Notes under the pieces: generated by a model | The model's database searches: none | What the model was told of the DNA's origin: nothing | Seen by the model: the letters and a program-made list of their open reading frames with translations, nothing else | Shown here: in pieces, positions 31,834-40,313 of the stretch | Numbering within the stretch: the first letter of the stretch is position 1 | Layout of the letters: every line of letters starts with the position of its first letter | Translations under genes and position numbers: made by a program | DNA from: Psychrobacillus insolitus | GTDB taxonomy: Bacteria > Bacillota > Bacilli > Bacillales_A > Planococcaceae | Reading direction: 5' to 3' | Assembly (NCBI RefSeq): GCF_003254155.1 | Contig: NZ_QKZI01000012.1 | Coordinates: 1-40,697, forward strand | Length of the DNA stretch: 40,697 nucleotides

Positions 31834-31862
31834 AAGGAACGCAAATGCAGCGTTCCTTTTTT
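31834..31862 (+). terminator. Rho-independent terminator
   Basis: AAGGAACGC (31834-31842) pairs with GCGTTCCTT (31850-31858) around AAATGCA, followed by TTTTTT. Confidence 0.8.
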
Positions 31863-31879
31863 ATTTGCATTTTTTCGAT

Positions 31880-32187
31880 TTCTTTCGCCATACGGAAACG
31901 CCAAAATCTTGCGTTTCCTTCAACATGTGCGTTCAACTATAGCAATCAGCGCGGCAGATTCTGCCTACCACACTGCTATCTAAGTTTCACCTAAAAACGC
32001 AAGGACCGTTAAATTTTTTTTGCTTAACGGCTACACCTACAAATAAATTTTAAGCTATTGCTACGCAATTCCTTGTCATTTTTATTGCTGCACATGTTTA
32101 CATGGCATAGCCAAGAAAACGGAAAAAATTCAGCCTTCCGACTTCGATTACGGCTCACAAAATCAAAAAACATAGGAGGAAATAAAA
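31880..32187 (+). other. Long leader before the radC-like gene
   Basis: About 300 bases without a reading frame. TTGCGT at about 31908 and ACGCAA at about 31997 can close a loop that contains ATAGCA (31938) and TGCTAT (31975); a short hairpin GCGGCAG/CTGCC lies between. It could be a structured 5' leader. I see no known riboswitch. Confidence 0.3.
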
Positions 32188-32643
32188 ATGACAAAATTCA
32201 ATCCAATCTTTGAAATCGTAAGCATCAAACAAGTTGTTCGTGAAAATCATGAGGCTACAGAAGTGTATAAGGTTCGTAGTCCAAAGGATTGCGGAATGTT
32301 AGCAGTAGATTTAATCGGTAGCGAAGATAGAGAGGTTTTACTTGTTTTATGTTTAAACACTAAAAATGATGTTGTAGCCATCCATCGTTGTCATGTAGGT
32401 TCACTAAATTCAAGCATCGTACATCCAAGGGAAGTATTTAAATCAGCTATTCTCAACAATGCCGCAAGTATAATAATTTCACATAATCATCCTTCGTTTA
32501 ATTGTTCACCAAGTAGCGAAGATATTGAAGTCACAAAACGTATACAAGAAGCCGGTCTTATATTAGGCATTGAGCTACTTGACCATCTGATTGTGACTCC
32601 AGGTTCATACTTAAGCCTGAAAGAAAAAGGATATATGAATTAA
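32188..32643 (+). CDS. RadC-like JAB/MPN-domain protein
   Basis: A 151-residue protein that contains only the C-terminal JAB (MPN+) domain of RadC: VLLVLCLNTKNDVVAIHRCH, HPREVFKSAILNNAASIIIS, then SHNHPSFNCSPSSEDIEVTK and LLDHLIVTPGSYLSLKEKGY. The metal-binding H-x-H-x10-D and the upstream Glu (HPRE) are present; the usual Gly after HNHPS is Phe. Short RadC proteins are common on mobile elements, where they are associated with recombination or anti-defence islands; their reaction is not known. AGGAGG precedes ATG. Confidence 0.85.
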   Translation: MTKFNPIFEIVSIKQVVRENHEATEVYKVRSPKDCGMLAVDLIGSEDREVLLVLCLNTKNDVVAIHRCHVGSLNSSIVHPREVFKSAILNNAASIIISHNHPSFNCSPSSEDIEVTKRIQEAGLILGIELLDHLIVTPGSYLSLKEKGYMN

Positions 32644-32679
32644 CAAGAACAAGAGGGCTTCGCCCCTCTTGTTCTTGTT
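32642..32679. terminator. Strong terminator after the radC-like gene
   Basis: AACAAGAACAAGAGGG (32642-32657) pairs perfectly over 16 bases with CCCTCTTGTTCTTGTT (32664-32679). It begins within the stop codon. Confidence 0.85.
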
Positions 32680-32696
32680 AATTTCAAAAATCCCGG

Positions 32697-32728
32697 GCGA
32701 TTTAGCCTTGTTAGCAAGGTTAAATCGC
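32697..32728. terminator. Second hairpin after the radC-like gene
   Basis: GCGATTTAGCCTTG pairs with CAAGGTTAAATCGC around TTAG (one G/T pair). It may back up the first terminator. No T-run follows. Confidence 0.5.
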
Positions 32729-32985
32729 ATAATTCAAAAATAAAAAAGTTGGACAATAAAATCAAAAGAATATCTAGAGTATTTCTATCAGTGGTCACTA
32801 GTAGTGCAATGAACAAGCAAAAATAAGGATAGGACAAGTAAATTGAAGCAACTTAAATGACATATTTAGTACAATCAACGCACGATTCTTCCTCTAAATA
32901 GCGTCCACAAGTGGTCCACTATTTAGCAGACGGATAACTTTTTAAATGAGTTATGAAAGAGAAATTTCCTTTTACCTTTTAAAAA

Positions 32986-33627
32986 TTACGTCAATAAATT
33001 TACATCTACAATTTCATCAAAATTTAGCTGAAATGAATGCATTTTATCTTCGGTTTTAATGGTTTTCCGGTTCAAGTCAATAATAGTTGAGTCCAACCAA
33101 ATAGATTGATGTTCTTTCGGTAAAATAACAGGCATACAGTCATGAATATCTTTCATCAGGTCATTTGGTTCTGTCGTCAGAAACGTGCATGTATGAATGG
33201 CTTCCCCGGTTGGCGATTGCCATGTATCCCATAATCCAGCTACAGCAAATAACGAATCGTCCTTCATTTTAACTCGCATTGACGTTTTCTTCTTTTCAAC
33301 TCGTTTCCATTCAAAAAACGAATCCATTGGAATCAGGCAGCGTCTTTGAGAAAAGGATTTTTTGAAACTAGGCTTTTCATGGATTGTCTCCGATCGTGCA
33401 TTGATTAACTTTGAAGCTGTTTTATCATCCTTTTCCCAAGAAGGAATTAACCCCCATTTTAGATTACCCATTCGATTCATACGGCCATCATTAATAATTG
33501 CCACTACCTTTTGCGTAGGAGCAATATTAAAGCTCTCCGTATAGTAATGCTCATCAAATGCTTTTTGAATATCAAATTGATCTATTATTTCTTCGTACGT
33601 AGCAAACAAGGTAAAACGTCCACACAC
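32986..33627 (-). CDS. SRAP/HMCES-family abasic-site protein (YoqW/YedK-like)
   Basis: A 213-residue SOS-response-associated protein that crosslinks to abasic sites in single-stranded DNA. The N-terminus MCGRFTLFATYEEI has the catalytic Cys2; FNIAPTQKV (Asn34), FFEWKR (Glu107) and HDCMPVIL (His about 162) complete the active site. The start is GTG (GTG TGT GGA). The last 15 residues (MHSFQLNFDEIVDVNLLT) differ from the usual V-N-S-P-K-N end, so the tail may have been exchanged. Such genes on plasmids are often near RadC-like genes, as here, which suggests an entry or DNA-repair cluster. Confidence 0.88.
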   Translation of the reverse strand: MCGRFTLFATYEEIIDQFDIQKAFDEHYYTESFNIAPTQKVVAIINDGRMNRMGNLKWGLIPSWEKDDKTASKLINARSETIHEKPSFKKSFSQRRCLIPMDSFFEWKRVEKKKTSMRVKMKDDSLFAVAGLWDTWQSPTGEAIHTCTFLTTEPNDLMKDIHDCMPVILPKEHQSIWLDSTIIDLNRKTIKTEDKMHSFQLNFDEIVDVNLLT

Positions 33628-33701
33628 AGTCCACCCCTTTATTTCGTTTAAATATATGATGAAGTTGAATATTTAACTATTCAATTACACTATAAGGAGA
33701 C

Positions 33702-33755
33702 ACACATCCACAAATAGTGAGTTGCAGTCAAGTACTAAATCGATTTATTATTTGA
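33702..33755 (+). pseudogene. 3' remnant of a Spo0E-like gene
   Basis: THPQIVSCSQVLNRFII-stop, which matches the end of the intact Spo0E-like gene at 33914-34069 (THPQVVSCSQELDKLLNKYL). Only the last third is kept. Confidence 0.7.
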
Positions 33756-33913
33756 ACAACCATCACTTATGACAATATTGTGAAAATTCTTTTTTGATGC
33801 ATAATTCGACACTTTATACGTTTTCAATAGGATACAATTGAAAAGTTGTTTTATTATTTAAACTAAAGGATCACCGATGAATAAAGCTAAAGAAATTTGA
33901 TGGAGGAATTATT

Positions 33914-34069
33914 ATGAAAAATGGTTTGTTAGAAAATACATTAAAACATGAAATTGAAATGAAAAGAAAATTTATGTATGAAAAAGCTATAGATTTAGGG
34001 TTCACACATCCACAAGTAGTATCTTGCAGTCAAGAATTAGATAAGTTACTTAATAAGTATCTTGCGTGA
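33914..34069 (+). CDS. Spo0E-like aspartyl-phosphate phosphatase
   Basis: A 51-residue protein: MKNGLLENTLKHEIEMKRKF, then MYEKAIDLGFTHPQVVSCSQ and ELDKLLNKYLA. The final S-Q-E-L-D-x-L-x-N-x-Y motif is the signature of Spo0E/YisI/YnzD proteins, which dephosphorylate Spo0A-P and delay sporulation. Two helices are expected. GGAGG sits seven bases before the ATG. Presence of this gene supports a spore-forming host and lets the plasmid influence host development. Confidence 0.8.
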   Translation: MKNGLLENTLKHEIEMKRKFMYEKAIDLGFTHPQVVSCSQELDKLLNKYLA

Positions 34070-34723
34070 TTAAACAACTTAATTAAACGGAGGAATGTTT
34101 ATTAATATAGCTAAAATTAAGTACCCTAGCATTCCATAAATCCAGTCAGATTGAATATAAAATTCGATTTGATTGGTTTTATTTTTTTGAATTCTAGAGC
34201 TTCTACCCCTAATAATTCGATTCGCTTTCCTCCACACAGTAATACAGCCAATAAAATTGTCTTTCTTTAAATATTCTTATAGGAAAAAAGAAAACATACA
34301 CAATGTAAAAGAGCCTCTTTGACGTAAAGCACTGACCTAAACAAATGAGACAAATAAAAGCACCTTTCCCAATAATCATAAAGGGGAAACAGTGTTTTGA
34401 AATGTGACTACTGATTGAATTATGTCAAAAAGGTTTGAAAAGCAGTGCTTATATTTTTATACAGTAGACCCGCCATATAGGAGCTTATAAGATAATAGAT
34501 GTGGGATTTATTACTATTAGTAATAACTACATATAGTTTTGTATAGGTAAATATTATGTATCTCTTTCATTTCTATTGTCGCTGTTTGTTGCTGTTGTAC
34601 TTGGAGTTCTTCCCTTTTATCAGTGGTCCACTTGTGGTTACTGTGATGTGTGCGTCCCCTTCTTCTTATCTCCTTCACTCTAAAGACGTGTAAGGCGTTA
34701 TGTAAGAGGCTGTACAGTGTTTT

Positions 34724-34948
34724 TTAGAACGGCTGTACTTTGCTTTGTCTTTGCATTTCAACTAGATGTGAACCTTGTTCATACAGTTCTTCTAATGTGA
34801 TTCCTCTTTTTTTAGCAGTACGTTTAATTAAATTAATTTCTGATTGCATAGCATTGGATAGAATACCTTGATCTATCTTTTCATTTATAAAATAATAAAA
34901 CCCTGCTACCATTTCTGTTTCCATTTTATCATAAAGAGAATCATCCAT
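34724..34948 (-). CDS. Small helical protein of unknown function
   Basis: A 74-residue protein: MDDSLYDKMETEMVAGFYYF, then INEKIDQGILSNAMQSEINL and IKRTAKKRGITLEELYEQGS. It is soluble and helical, with an AAAGGAG RBS. I do not recognise it. The 34070-34723 region upstream on the plus side holds an imperfect hairpin (about 34139-34181) and no gene that I can support. Confidence 0.5.
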   Translation of the reverse strand: MDDSLYDKMETEMVAGFYYFINEKIDQGILSNAMQSEINLIKRTAKKRGITLEELYEQGSHLVEMQRQSKVQPF

Positions 34949-35187
34949 TTATCGCACTCCTTTTTAATCCACACTAAACATATTGGATTAAATATATTAT
35001 ACCCCTCTTTTAAGGAAATGTCCCTAAAAAATAGTGTTTGTAAGAATTAGTAGCTATTCCTTTTCCTTGATGAAAAGAAAGAATAGACATGGGACTTATC
35101 CAATGCTGTACATATTTCCCTCATAAAGCGCAGATGCCACCTACAATAGTGTTAAAAGATAATACTTGATAAAATCCATCATTACAA

Positions 35188-35335
35188 TTATTCACTTCTC
35201 GTAATTACTCTTTCAAAGGTTTTATTTGCTAGATTTGTATCGTAATCTTTATATTTCTCCAATAAAGGCATAAAAGCTTTAACTCGAATTTGAACCTCCC
35301 ACGACTAAAGTCACGAGTGTGCGGCCACAAGTTAA
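35188..35335 (-). pseudogene. C-terminal remnant next to an IS200/IS605-like end
   Basis: On the minus strand a frame without a start reads VQIRVKAFMPLLEKYKDYDT, then NLANKTFERVITRSE-stop (35301-35188). Just upstream, 35302-35335 has CCTCCCACGACTAAAGTCAC and GAGTGTGCGG, an imperfect palindrome of the kind at the ends of IS200/IS605 elements. The protein is unknown to me; the element end is a weak call. Confidence 0.35.
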
Positions 35336-35450
35336 TCAATAAATTTTGGGCTGTAATACCGGTGATTGTAAACAGATAGCATTTGATGTGTAAAGAGGTA
35401 TATGTTTTCATATTTACTTAATGGTCTACTCCACCCATTCCCAATTCCCC

Positions 35451-35575
35451 TTATAGTGCTTTTTCAATCACATCTGTTTTATTCGTTTCTACTCCATGCT
35501 TTTTAACTTCTCAACCATTTTGTCTAAAAGAGCTGCATGAACTTCATCCAGTCTGATGTTCATTTGTTTTGCCAT
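35451..35575 (-). pseudogene. Small RHH (CopG-type) gene with a frameshift
   Basis: The frame reads MAKQMNIRLDEVHAALLDKM, VEKLK and then, after one missing A in an A-run, KHGVETNKTDVIEKAL-stop. With the base restored it is a 41-residue RHH protein (N-I-R-L-D strand, two helices). In the actual frame it stops after 28 residues. It may be the antitoxin or regulator of a lost partner. Confidence 0.6.
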
Positions 35576-35828
35576 TTCCATCTACCCCTATCTATTTGCT
35601 TTGTTACTCTCACCATATCATGTGTATATACACTTGCATATACACTAAGTAAACATATAAATAAAAAAAGAGTTGCAAAAGCTACCTAAATTGTACAAAC
35701 AATAAAATTTATTAATTATTGACTTAATCCTTAATATATCAGCATAAAATACTTCAGCAAGTCACCATGATTTAAAAAGAAAAGGCTATGTTAAAGGTAA
35801 AGGTAAAGGTTGTTTTAAAATGCACATA

Positions 35829-35910
35829 AAAAATGAGCTAGGATATGTTCTCCAAGCTCATTTTATTTTGATGCCCTTTTTTGCTAAAGCACCCGTTAGT
35901 TGAATAAGAA
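35829..35910. repeat. Dispersed repeat with hairpin
   Basis: The hairpin AAATGAGCT/AAGCTCATTT (as at 1495-1528) is followed by GCTAAAGCACCCGTTAGTTG with AATAAG, the family end. It serves as the terminator for the DUF2812 gene side. 35576-35828 shows no gene. Confidence 0.75.
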
Positions 35911-35950
35911 CAGAGACGCTTCTTAAACAATCGCGTCCGATTGCTTAAGC

Positions 35951-36571
35951 CTATTTTTTATCAGATTTATTTTGTAAATAAAGTTTATTCGATTTATAAC
36001 CAAATAATAAATATAAAATTATTGTAAGGGGAATAAATGACCAAGCGAAACCTCGCATTAGTGCCAATGGTGTTTCAAATAGAAAGGAAAACCAGAATGA
36101 TGTTCCTGTTTTATCCCATAAACCAGGTGTAAAATAGAGTTCTTTTGGATTAATAAACGCCTTAAAATCAATGATATCGGTCAAATAAAACACTACTAAT
36201 AATGGTAAAAAACTCATAGCCAACTCAAAACTCATATTCGCATACCTTTTATACCTGGCAGCTTTTGAATTATTGTCAGAAAAAATATCATCTCCATCGG
36301 TATCACCAGTTTTTTTAAAGTACTGCATTCCCGAGCTTTTGGAGCCAGCGAGATGCTTCCAGCCACTATCCTCAAACATAGTACAATAGTCGATGAAATC
36401 CTCTTTTCTCCTAAATTTTCTAAAGTCGATTTTTATAGTTGCCGTTTCAGACCTCTCACGTTTAAATTGATAACCCAAGGAAGTATTTTGCAAATGGTAA
36501 CCGTTATTTGCCATTTGCTCTAGCCATTTTTCTTCCTTTTCAAAGTCGATAAAGAATTTAAACTTATGCAT
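35951..36571 (-). CDS. DUF2812 membrane protein
   Basis: A 206-residue protein. Residues 1-95 are the DUF2812 domain: FKFFIDFEKEEKWLEQMANN, GYHLQNTSLGYQFKRERSET and FIDYCTMFEDSGWKHLAGSK. Then come two or three TM helices (LAMSFLPLLVVFYLTDIIDF, GFAWSFIPLTIILYLLFGYK). The family is nearly always encoded next to a PadR regulator and is thought to be its target; its function is not known. The frame opens at 36586, but GGAGGGG fits the ATG at 36571, which overlaps the PadR stop by 8 bases. Confidence 0.85.
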   Translation of the reverse strand: MHKFKFFIDFEKEEKWLEQMANNGYHLQNTSLGYQFKRERSETATIKIDFRKFRRKEDFIDYCTMFEDSGWKHLAGSKSSGMQYFKKTGDTDGDDIFSDNNSKAARYKRYANMSFELAMSFLPLLVVFYLTDIIDFKAFINPKELYFTPGLWDKTGTSFWFSFLFETPLALMRGFAWSFIPLTIILYLLFGYKSNKLYLQNKSDKK

Positions 36572-36911
36572 CTTCAACCCCTCCATTTCCCAATGCTGTA
36601 GGCGGTAGCAATTTGTCAGTAATATAGGTGATATGCTTCATTCGTTCACAGTCTAGTCGCAGCATTTCTATGCCCTTTTCTGTGATGACATATGTTTTTC
36701 TACGTTTATCCGTACTCTTTACTGCTTTTATTAATTGCTGTTTAAGTAAATTTTCAATTGCTCCATACATCGTACCCGCAGCAATCTTCACTGTTTGATT
36801 ACTTAATTGCTCGACTTTTTGCATCATAATATAACCGTGAGCAGGCTCAAGTAAGGATAATAAAGTATAATATGTTGTTTCCGTCAACGGTAAATGCTTA
36901 TTTAAGTCCAT
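36564..36911 (-). CDS. PadR-family transcriptional regulator
   Basis: A 115-residue winged-helix protein: LPLTETTYYTLLSLLEPAHG, YIMMQKVEQLSNQTVKIAAG, TMYGAIENLLKQQLIKAVKS and KRRKTYVITEKGIEMLRLDC. The G-T-M-Y-x-A-I recognition helix and the R-R-K-x-Y-x-I-T-x-x-G wing are typical for PadR subfamily 1. The ATG at 36911 gives the usual family start MDLNKHLPL. It should repress its own operon with the DUF2812 gene through the palindromes at 36941-36988 and release it on binding a compound. Confidence 0.85.
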   Translation of the reverse strand: MDLNKHLPLTETTYYTLLSLLEPAHGYIMMQKVEQLSNQTVKIAAGTMYGAIENLLKQQLIKAVKSTDKRRKTYVITEKGIEMLRLDCERMKHITYITDKLLPPTALGNGGVEDA

Positions 36912-36940
36912 GTCATTTAACACTCCAATACTCAGTTAAA

Positions 36941-36988
36941 CTATACATTAACACTGTATAGTTTGATTGTATACAGTTTGACTGTATA
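36941..36988 (-). promoter_or_regulatory. Two PadR operator candidates and promoter region
   Basis: TATACAGT(ttg)ACTGTATA at 36970-36988 is a perfect inverted repeat; CTATACA(7)TGTATAG at 36941-36961 is the second. They lie 30-77 bases before the padR start. The TATA-like cores probably overlap the -10 and -35 boxes. Confidence 0.65.
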
Positions 36989-37075
36989 AATCAATAAAAA
37001 GAGCCCATTTCAAATATACAAAAGAAATGGTTCTTATAGTCATCTGCCCAATTAATCTGCCCCCATTTCTTGTGC

Positions 37076-37156
37076 TAAACTGCCCCGTGAGTTCAATAAG
37101 AAAAAAAGGCTTTACTCCTTTTTGAAGTAAAGCACCCGTTACTTTAAGTACATTCG
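37076..37156. repeat. Dispersed repeat, short form with hairpin
   Basis: TAAACTGCCCCGTGAGTTCA with ATAAG at the left, the hairpin GGCTTTACT/AAGTAAAGC in the middle, then ACCCGTTACTTTAAGTA at the right. Confidence 0.7.
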
Positions 37157-37166
37157 AAACCGACAG

Positions 37167-37388
37167 TTATCCATGAAACCACCAACCAACAAGAGATATA
37201 GCCCCTACTCCCCAAGCAGTGGTACCACATATCCACCAAATTACAGATTTAGCTTTTGATAAATTTTCCTTGTCTTCCATATTCGCTTTTATAAAAGCGA
37301 CCTTACTTTCCATACCTTTTTTCATAGAAACGAGAACAACTAATCCGATTAGCATGAAACCAGTAGTTATCCAGAGTAATAAGTCCAC
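37167..37388 (-). CDS. Small two-TM protein of unknown function
   Basis: A 73-residue membrane protein: MDLLLWITTGFMLIGLVVLV, a charged loop (KKGMESKVAFIKANMEDKEN) and a second TM (VIWWICGTTAWGVGAISLVG). AGGAGGT is placed for the GTG start. I do not recognise it. Single-gene unit between repeat copies; 37389-37540 and 37679-37887 show no genes. Confidence 0.55.
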   Translation of the reverse strand: MDLLLWITTGFMLIGLVVLVSMKKGMESKVAFIKANMEDKENLSKAKSVIWWICGTTAWGVGAISLVGWWFHG

Positions 37389-37540
37389 CTTCTATACCTC
37401 CTTTTTTTATGAATTACTTTCCTTTCAATCTTCTTTATTCATTTAACCTGCTGCTTTACTTTAATACGTTTGAAACAAATAGATGTTCCAATTTTATATA
37501 AATTTTCCATTTATAATAAGTAAAAATCTATATGGCTTAT

Positions 37541-37678
37541 TGAACTAAACTGCTACGTTGGTTTAAGTGTAACATTTCACATTGTATCGCCGAAATCAAT
37601 CTTGATGTTTTGGACGTAAAAATAGACCATCATAATGATGGTCTTGTTTAGCTAAAGCACGACGTTAGTTCAATAAAC
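37541..37678 (-). repeat. Dispersed repeat, long form (intact copy)
   Basis: Starts TATTGAACTAAACTGCTACG and ends GCACGACGTTAGTTCAATAA, so TATTGAACTAA is a terminal inverted repeat. The inside holds AACATTTCACATTGTATCGC and the hairpin GACCATC(ataat)GATGGTC. Its reverse complement equals 40581-40603 joined to 92-216, which shows the empty site of the intron. Confidence 0.85.
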
Positions 37679-37887
37679 ATGTTTTAACTTTGTTCAACAA
37701 TTGGGCAATTTAATGGAGAAAGAATATCTCAAGCAAAGTTGTATGTATGTTAATGATAGTATTTAGTTAAAAAAGATTGTACTTATACTAAAGTGCAATA
37801 TCTTCTATTAACTAAAAATACCATTAGGGTAATGCATTGAAGAAGTTATATTCCCCAGTGCATCCCTTATTCTATTGCGATAGTAAG

Positions 37888-38832
37888 CTAGGCTTCAGAG
37901 CCGTCAACTGTTTTGTTGAATTTCTTTCTCATAAAGGGCTTTTTAAAACTGATTTCGGCAGCTAAGACACCTATTAAAATTAGGATTGCCCCTACATATC
38001 CTTTTACTGGGAGTGTTTCACCTACGAAAATAAAAGCAAATAATGCCGCGAAAACTGGTTCTAATGAAAATATAAGACCGGTGTGCGTTGGAGTGGTATG
38101 TTTTTGTGCTACAGCTTGGCCGATAAATCCAATAGCACTGCATAGGACACTTAATGCCATGATTGAAACCCATGATTCAGTCGTGCTAGGAAGATGTGGC
38201 TTTTCAAAAAATAAGGAAAATAGCAGTCCCCATGCTCCTGCAACCCCCAGTTGTATAATTCCAAGTGTGATCGAATCAACATTTTTCGTCAACTTAGCTG
38301 TAACGATGATCTGTATCGCATAAAACAATGCACCCAAAATGATTAGGTAGTCTCCGGAATTTATCTTTAATTCGTTATTAAATGTTAAAAGAGCAATCCC
38401 TATAATAGCAATACCCACGCCAATTACGACTCTTTTTTCGGGTTTTGTTTTGAAAAATATCGCTAATAACAACGGGACAAATACAACTGAGAGACTAAAT
38501 AAAAATCCCGCATTAGAAATAGACGTGAACTTTAATCCAATAGTGACAACAGAAATTAATGAAAATAAGATGGATCCTAATATAAATCCATAAAAAAACG
38601 TTTTAAAATTAATACGAATTAAACGCTTGTAAAATACAGCCCCGGCTAAAATAAAGGCTATGCCAAAACGTAATGCTATTAAGTTAAACACTTGTAGAGA
38701 ATCGAGACCCATCTTCATAAACAAATAGGATGTACCCCATAATATAGTAACAATCAACATCATGAAATCTGCTTTTAATTGAGTGTCAAATCTTCTCTCA
38801 TTTCCTATCCCAAGCAGTTTATTCTGATTCAT
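37888..38832 (-). CDS. EamA/DMT-family exporter
   Basis: A 314-residue protein with ten TM helices in two EamA repeats. Each half has the family start (FMMLIVTILWGTSYLFMKMG; YLIILGALFYAIQIIVTAKL) and the motif near the last helix of each half (LEPVFAALFAFIFVGETLPV). These carriers export amino acids, nucleosides or other metabolites; substrate unknown. The N-terminus is 20 residues longer than usual before the first helix. The ATG has AGGTAGGTG ahead. It is divergent from a LysR gene, so it is probably its target. The C-terminus is basic. Confidence 0.88.
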   Translation of the reverse strand: MNQNKLLGIGNERRFDTQLKADFMMLIVTILWGTSYLFMKMGLDSLQVFNLIALRFGIAFILAGAVFYKRLIRINFKTFFYGFILGSILFSLISVVTIGLKFTSISNAGFLFSLSVVFVPLLLAIFFKTKPEKRVVIGVGIAIIGIALLTFNNELKINSGDYLIILGALFYAIQIIVTAKLTKNVDSITLGIIQLGVAGAWGLLFSLFFEKPHLPSTTESWVSIMALSVLCSAIGFIGQAVAQKHTTPTHTGLIFSLEPVFAALFAFIFVGETLPVKGYVGAILILIGVLAAEISFKKPFMRKKFNKTVDGSEA

Positions 38833-38946
38833 TTTCTGGTCACCTACCTTATCCCGAATTGATTATTAATTAGTATAATTGTAAGATGAAGATTAGAAAA
38901 ATGAATGTTTTTAAATGCTTGCATGAAATAAATTAATGTAAATGGA
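38833..38946. promoter_or_regulatory. Divergent promoter region of the EamA/LysR pair
   Basis: 114 bases with TTATTAATTAGTATAA at about 38863-38878, a T-N11-A LysR box, and TATAAT-like boxes on both strands. Binding of the LysR protein here would control both genes. Confidence 0.5.
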
Positions 38947-39828
38947 GTGGTAAAACTGTCTCTTGCTAAGTTTGAAATATTTAGTGCCGTTGTAGAATTA
39001 GGGAGCCTCACTAAAGCGGGTGAAACACTTGGTTTAACTCAATCCGCTGTAAGTCATGCCATTGCCAGCCTTGAATCAGAATGTGGATTTTCTATACTCA
39101 ATCGAGGACGTTCGGGTATCCAATTGACCAGTAACGGAGAACGAATCTTAAAGTACATACGAGAAATTCTAAAGTGGAATGAAGAAATGGTTCAAGAAAT
39201 AGCTAATATCAATGGCCTGGAAGTCGGTACAGTAAGGATTGGAACGATCTCGAGTGTGTCGATTCACTGGCTACCAGAAATCATGAAAAAGTTTAATGAA
39301 AATTACCCTGCTATCGAAATCAAACTGATGGAAGGGGATTATGATGATGTCGAGCATTGGATATCAACAGGTTTGGTTGATTTTGGCTTTGTGTCACTTC
39401 CCACTTTGCAACACTTTGAAGCGATGACATTAAAAAAAGATAGAATGCTCTGTGTCCTTTCAGATGCACACCCACTTGCCGAGCAAAAGGAGATTAGTTT
39501 TGAAATGATTAACGAGGAGCCTCTCATTAAGTCGAAAAAAGGGAGCGATAACGATTTAATACGAATTTTAAAAGAAAACAATATCACACCTAATATAAAA
39601 TTTGAACTTGCAGATGATCAAGCAATTATTTCAATGGTTGAAAATGGTATGGGAATTAGTATCCTTCCTGAAATGGTTTTACATCGGGTTCCAAACAACG
39701 TTCGAATTCTTAAGTTAGAGGGAGAAAATTATCGTACACTTGGTATTGCTACTACTTCTTTTAAATCCCTTGCTCCGGCTACGAAAAAGTTCATTGATTA
39801 TCTAAAATCATGGTTAAGTGTTAAGTGA
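38947..39828 (+). CDS. LysR-family transcriptional regulator
   Basis: A 293-residue LysR-type regulator. The N-terminal winged HTH is AKFEIFSAVVELGSLTKAGE, then TLGLTQSAVSHAIASLESEC (recognition helix) and GFSILNRGRSGIQLT. The effector domain follows from about residue 90 (VGTVRIGTISSVSIHWLPEI, VDFGFVSLP, VENGMGISILPEMVL). The track-level GTG at 38947 overlaps the only GGAG, so the exact start is uncertain; the family normally begins M-K-L-S-x-A-K-F. The divergent EamA gene is the probable target, with a co-inducer related to its substrate. Confidence 0.88.
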   Translation: MVKLSLAKFEIFSAVVELGSLTKAGETLGLTQSAVSHAIASLESECGFSILNRGRSGIQLTSNGERILKYIREILKWNEEMVQEIANINGLEVGTVRIGTISSVSIHWLPEIMKKFNENYPAIEIKLMEGDYDDVEHWISTGLVDFGFVSLPTLQHFEAMTLKKDRMLCVLSDAHPLAEQKEISFEMINEEPLIKSKKGSDNDLIRILKENNITPNIKFELADDQAIISMVENGMGISILPEMVLHRVPNNVRILKLEGENYRTLGIATTSFKSLAPATKKFIDYLKSWLSVK

Positions 39829-39900
39829 ACCTACACGCTTCCATACAATTTGAATTACTAGTTTTGCAAACGAATAGTTTTAGTAAATTACAAAGAAACC

Positions 39901-40059
39901 ATGTTGACGAAGGAAATCATGAAAGTAATGATGAATGGTACAAGAAAAGAGGTACTTATAATTAGTAACCAACTGAATTGGATTCTTATTACCATTTCTG
40001 ATTCTAACATTAATGTACATCTGATTCTGGATGAAGATGATATTTGGAATAATGAATAA
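39901..40059 (+). CDS. Possible small protein
   Basis: A 52-codon frame from ATG: MLTKEIMKVMMNGTRKEVLI, then ISNQLNWILITISDSNINVH and LILDEDDIWNNE. It has a protein-like alternation of strands and an acidic end, but only a weak RBS (CAAAGAAACC). It may be a remnant. An opposite-strand frame of 66 codons has a poorer composition. Confidence 0.3.
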   Translation: MLTKEIMKVMMNGTRKEVLIISNQLNWILITISDSNINVHLILDEDDIWNNE

Positions 40060-40091
40060 TATCGCATTCATAATGGCCAAAAAAGAGAATG

Positions 40092-40192
40092 TGCTTCAAC
40101 TAACGGGTAGCTTTAGTTAAACAAGTCGCTGCCTGTGAGGGTAGCTTTTTCTTATTGAACTAACTAGCAGTTTAGTTCAATAAGCAGTTAAT
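40092..40192. repeat. Dispersed repeats, two end motifs in tandem
   Basis: GCTTCAACTAACGGGTAGCT with TTAGTTAAACAAG, then a small GC-rich part (GCTGCCTGTGAGGGTAGC hairpin GCTGCC/GGTAGC), then TTATTGAACTAACTAGCAGT and TTAGTTCAATAAG. The last part TTATTGAACTAA/TTAGTTCAATAA is itself a perfect inverted repeat. Confidence 0.65.
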
Positions 40193-40313
40193 CGATTTTT
40201 GTTAATTCAAATGGAAAATTAACTAATAATTGAAACTTCTATACGTTTCGAACGTATGAAAGTAAAGGGCAGGTTAGTTGAAGAAGAATATTTGGTTATG
40301 AGGAGGGAAAAGT

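Noticed and set aside
31731-31994. 87-codon frame as a gene
   Set aside because: It spans a terminator and has no RBS or protein-like pattern.
34070-34723. Gene or RNA in this 650-base gap
   Set aside because: No open frame with RBS and only an imperfect hairpin at about 34139-34181.
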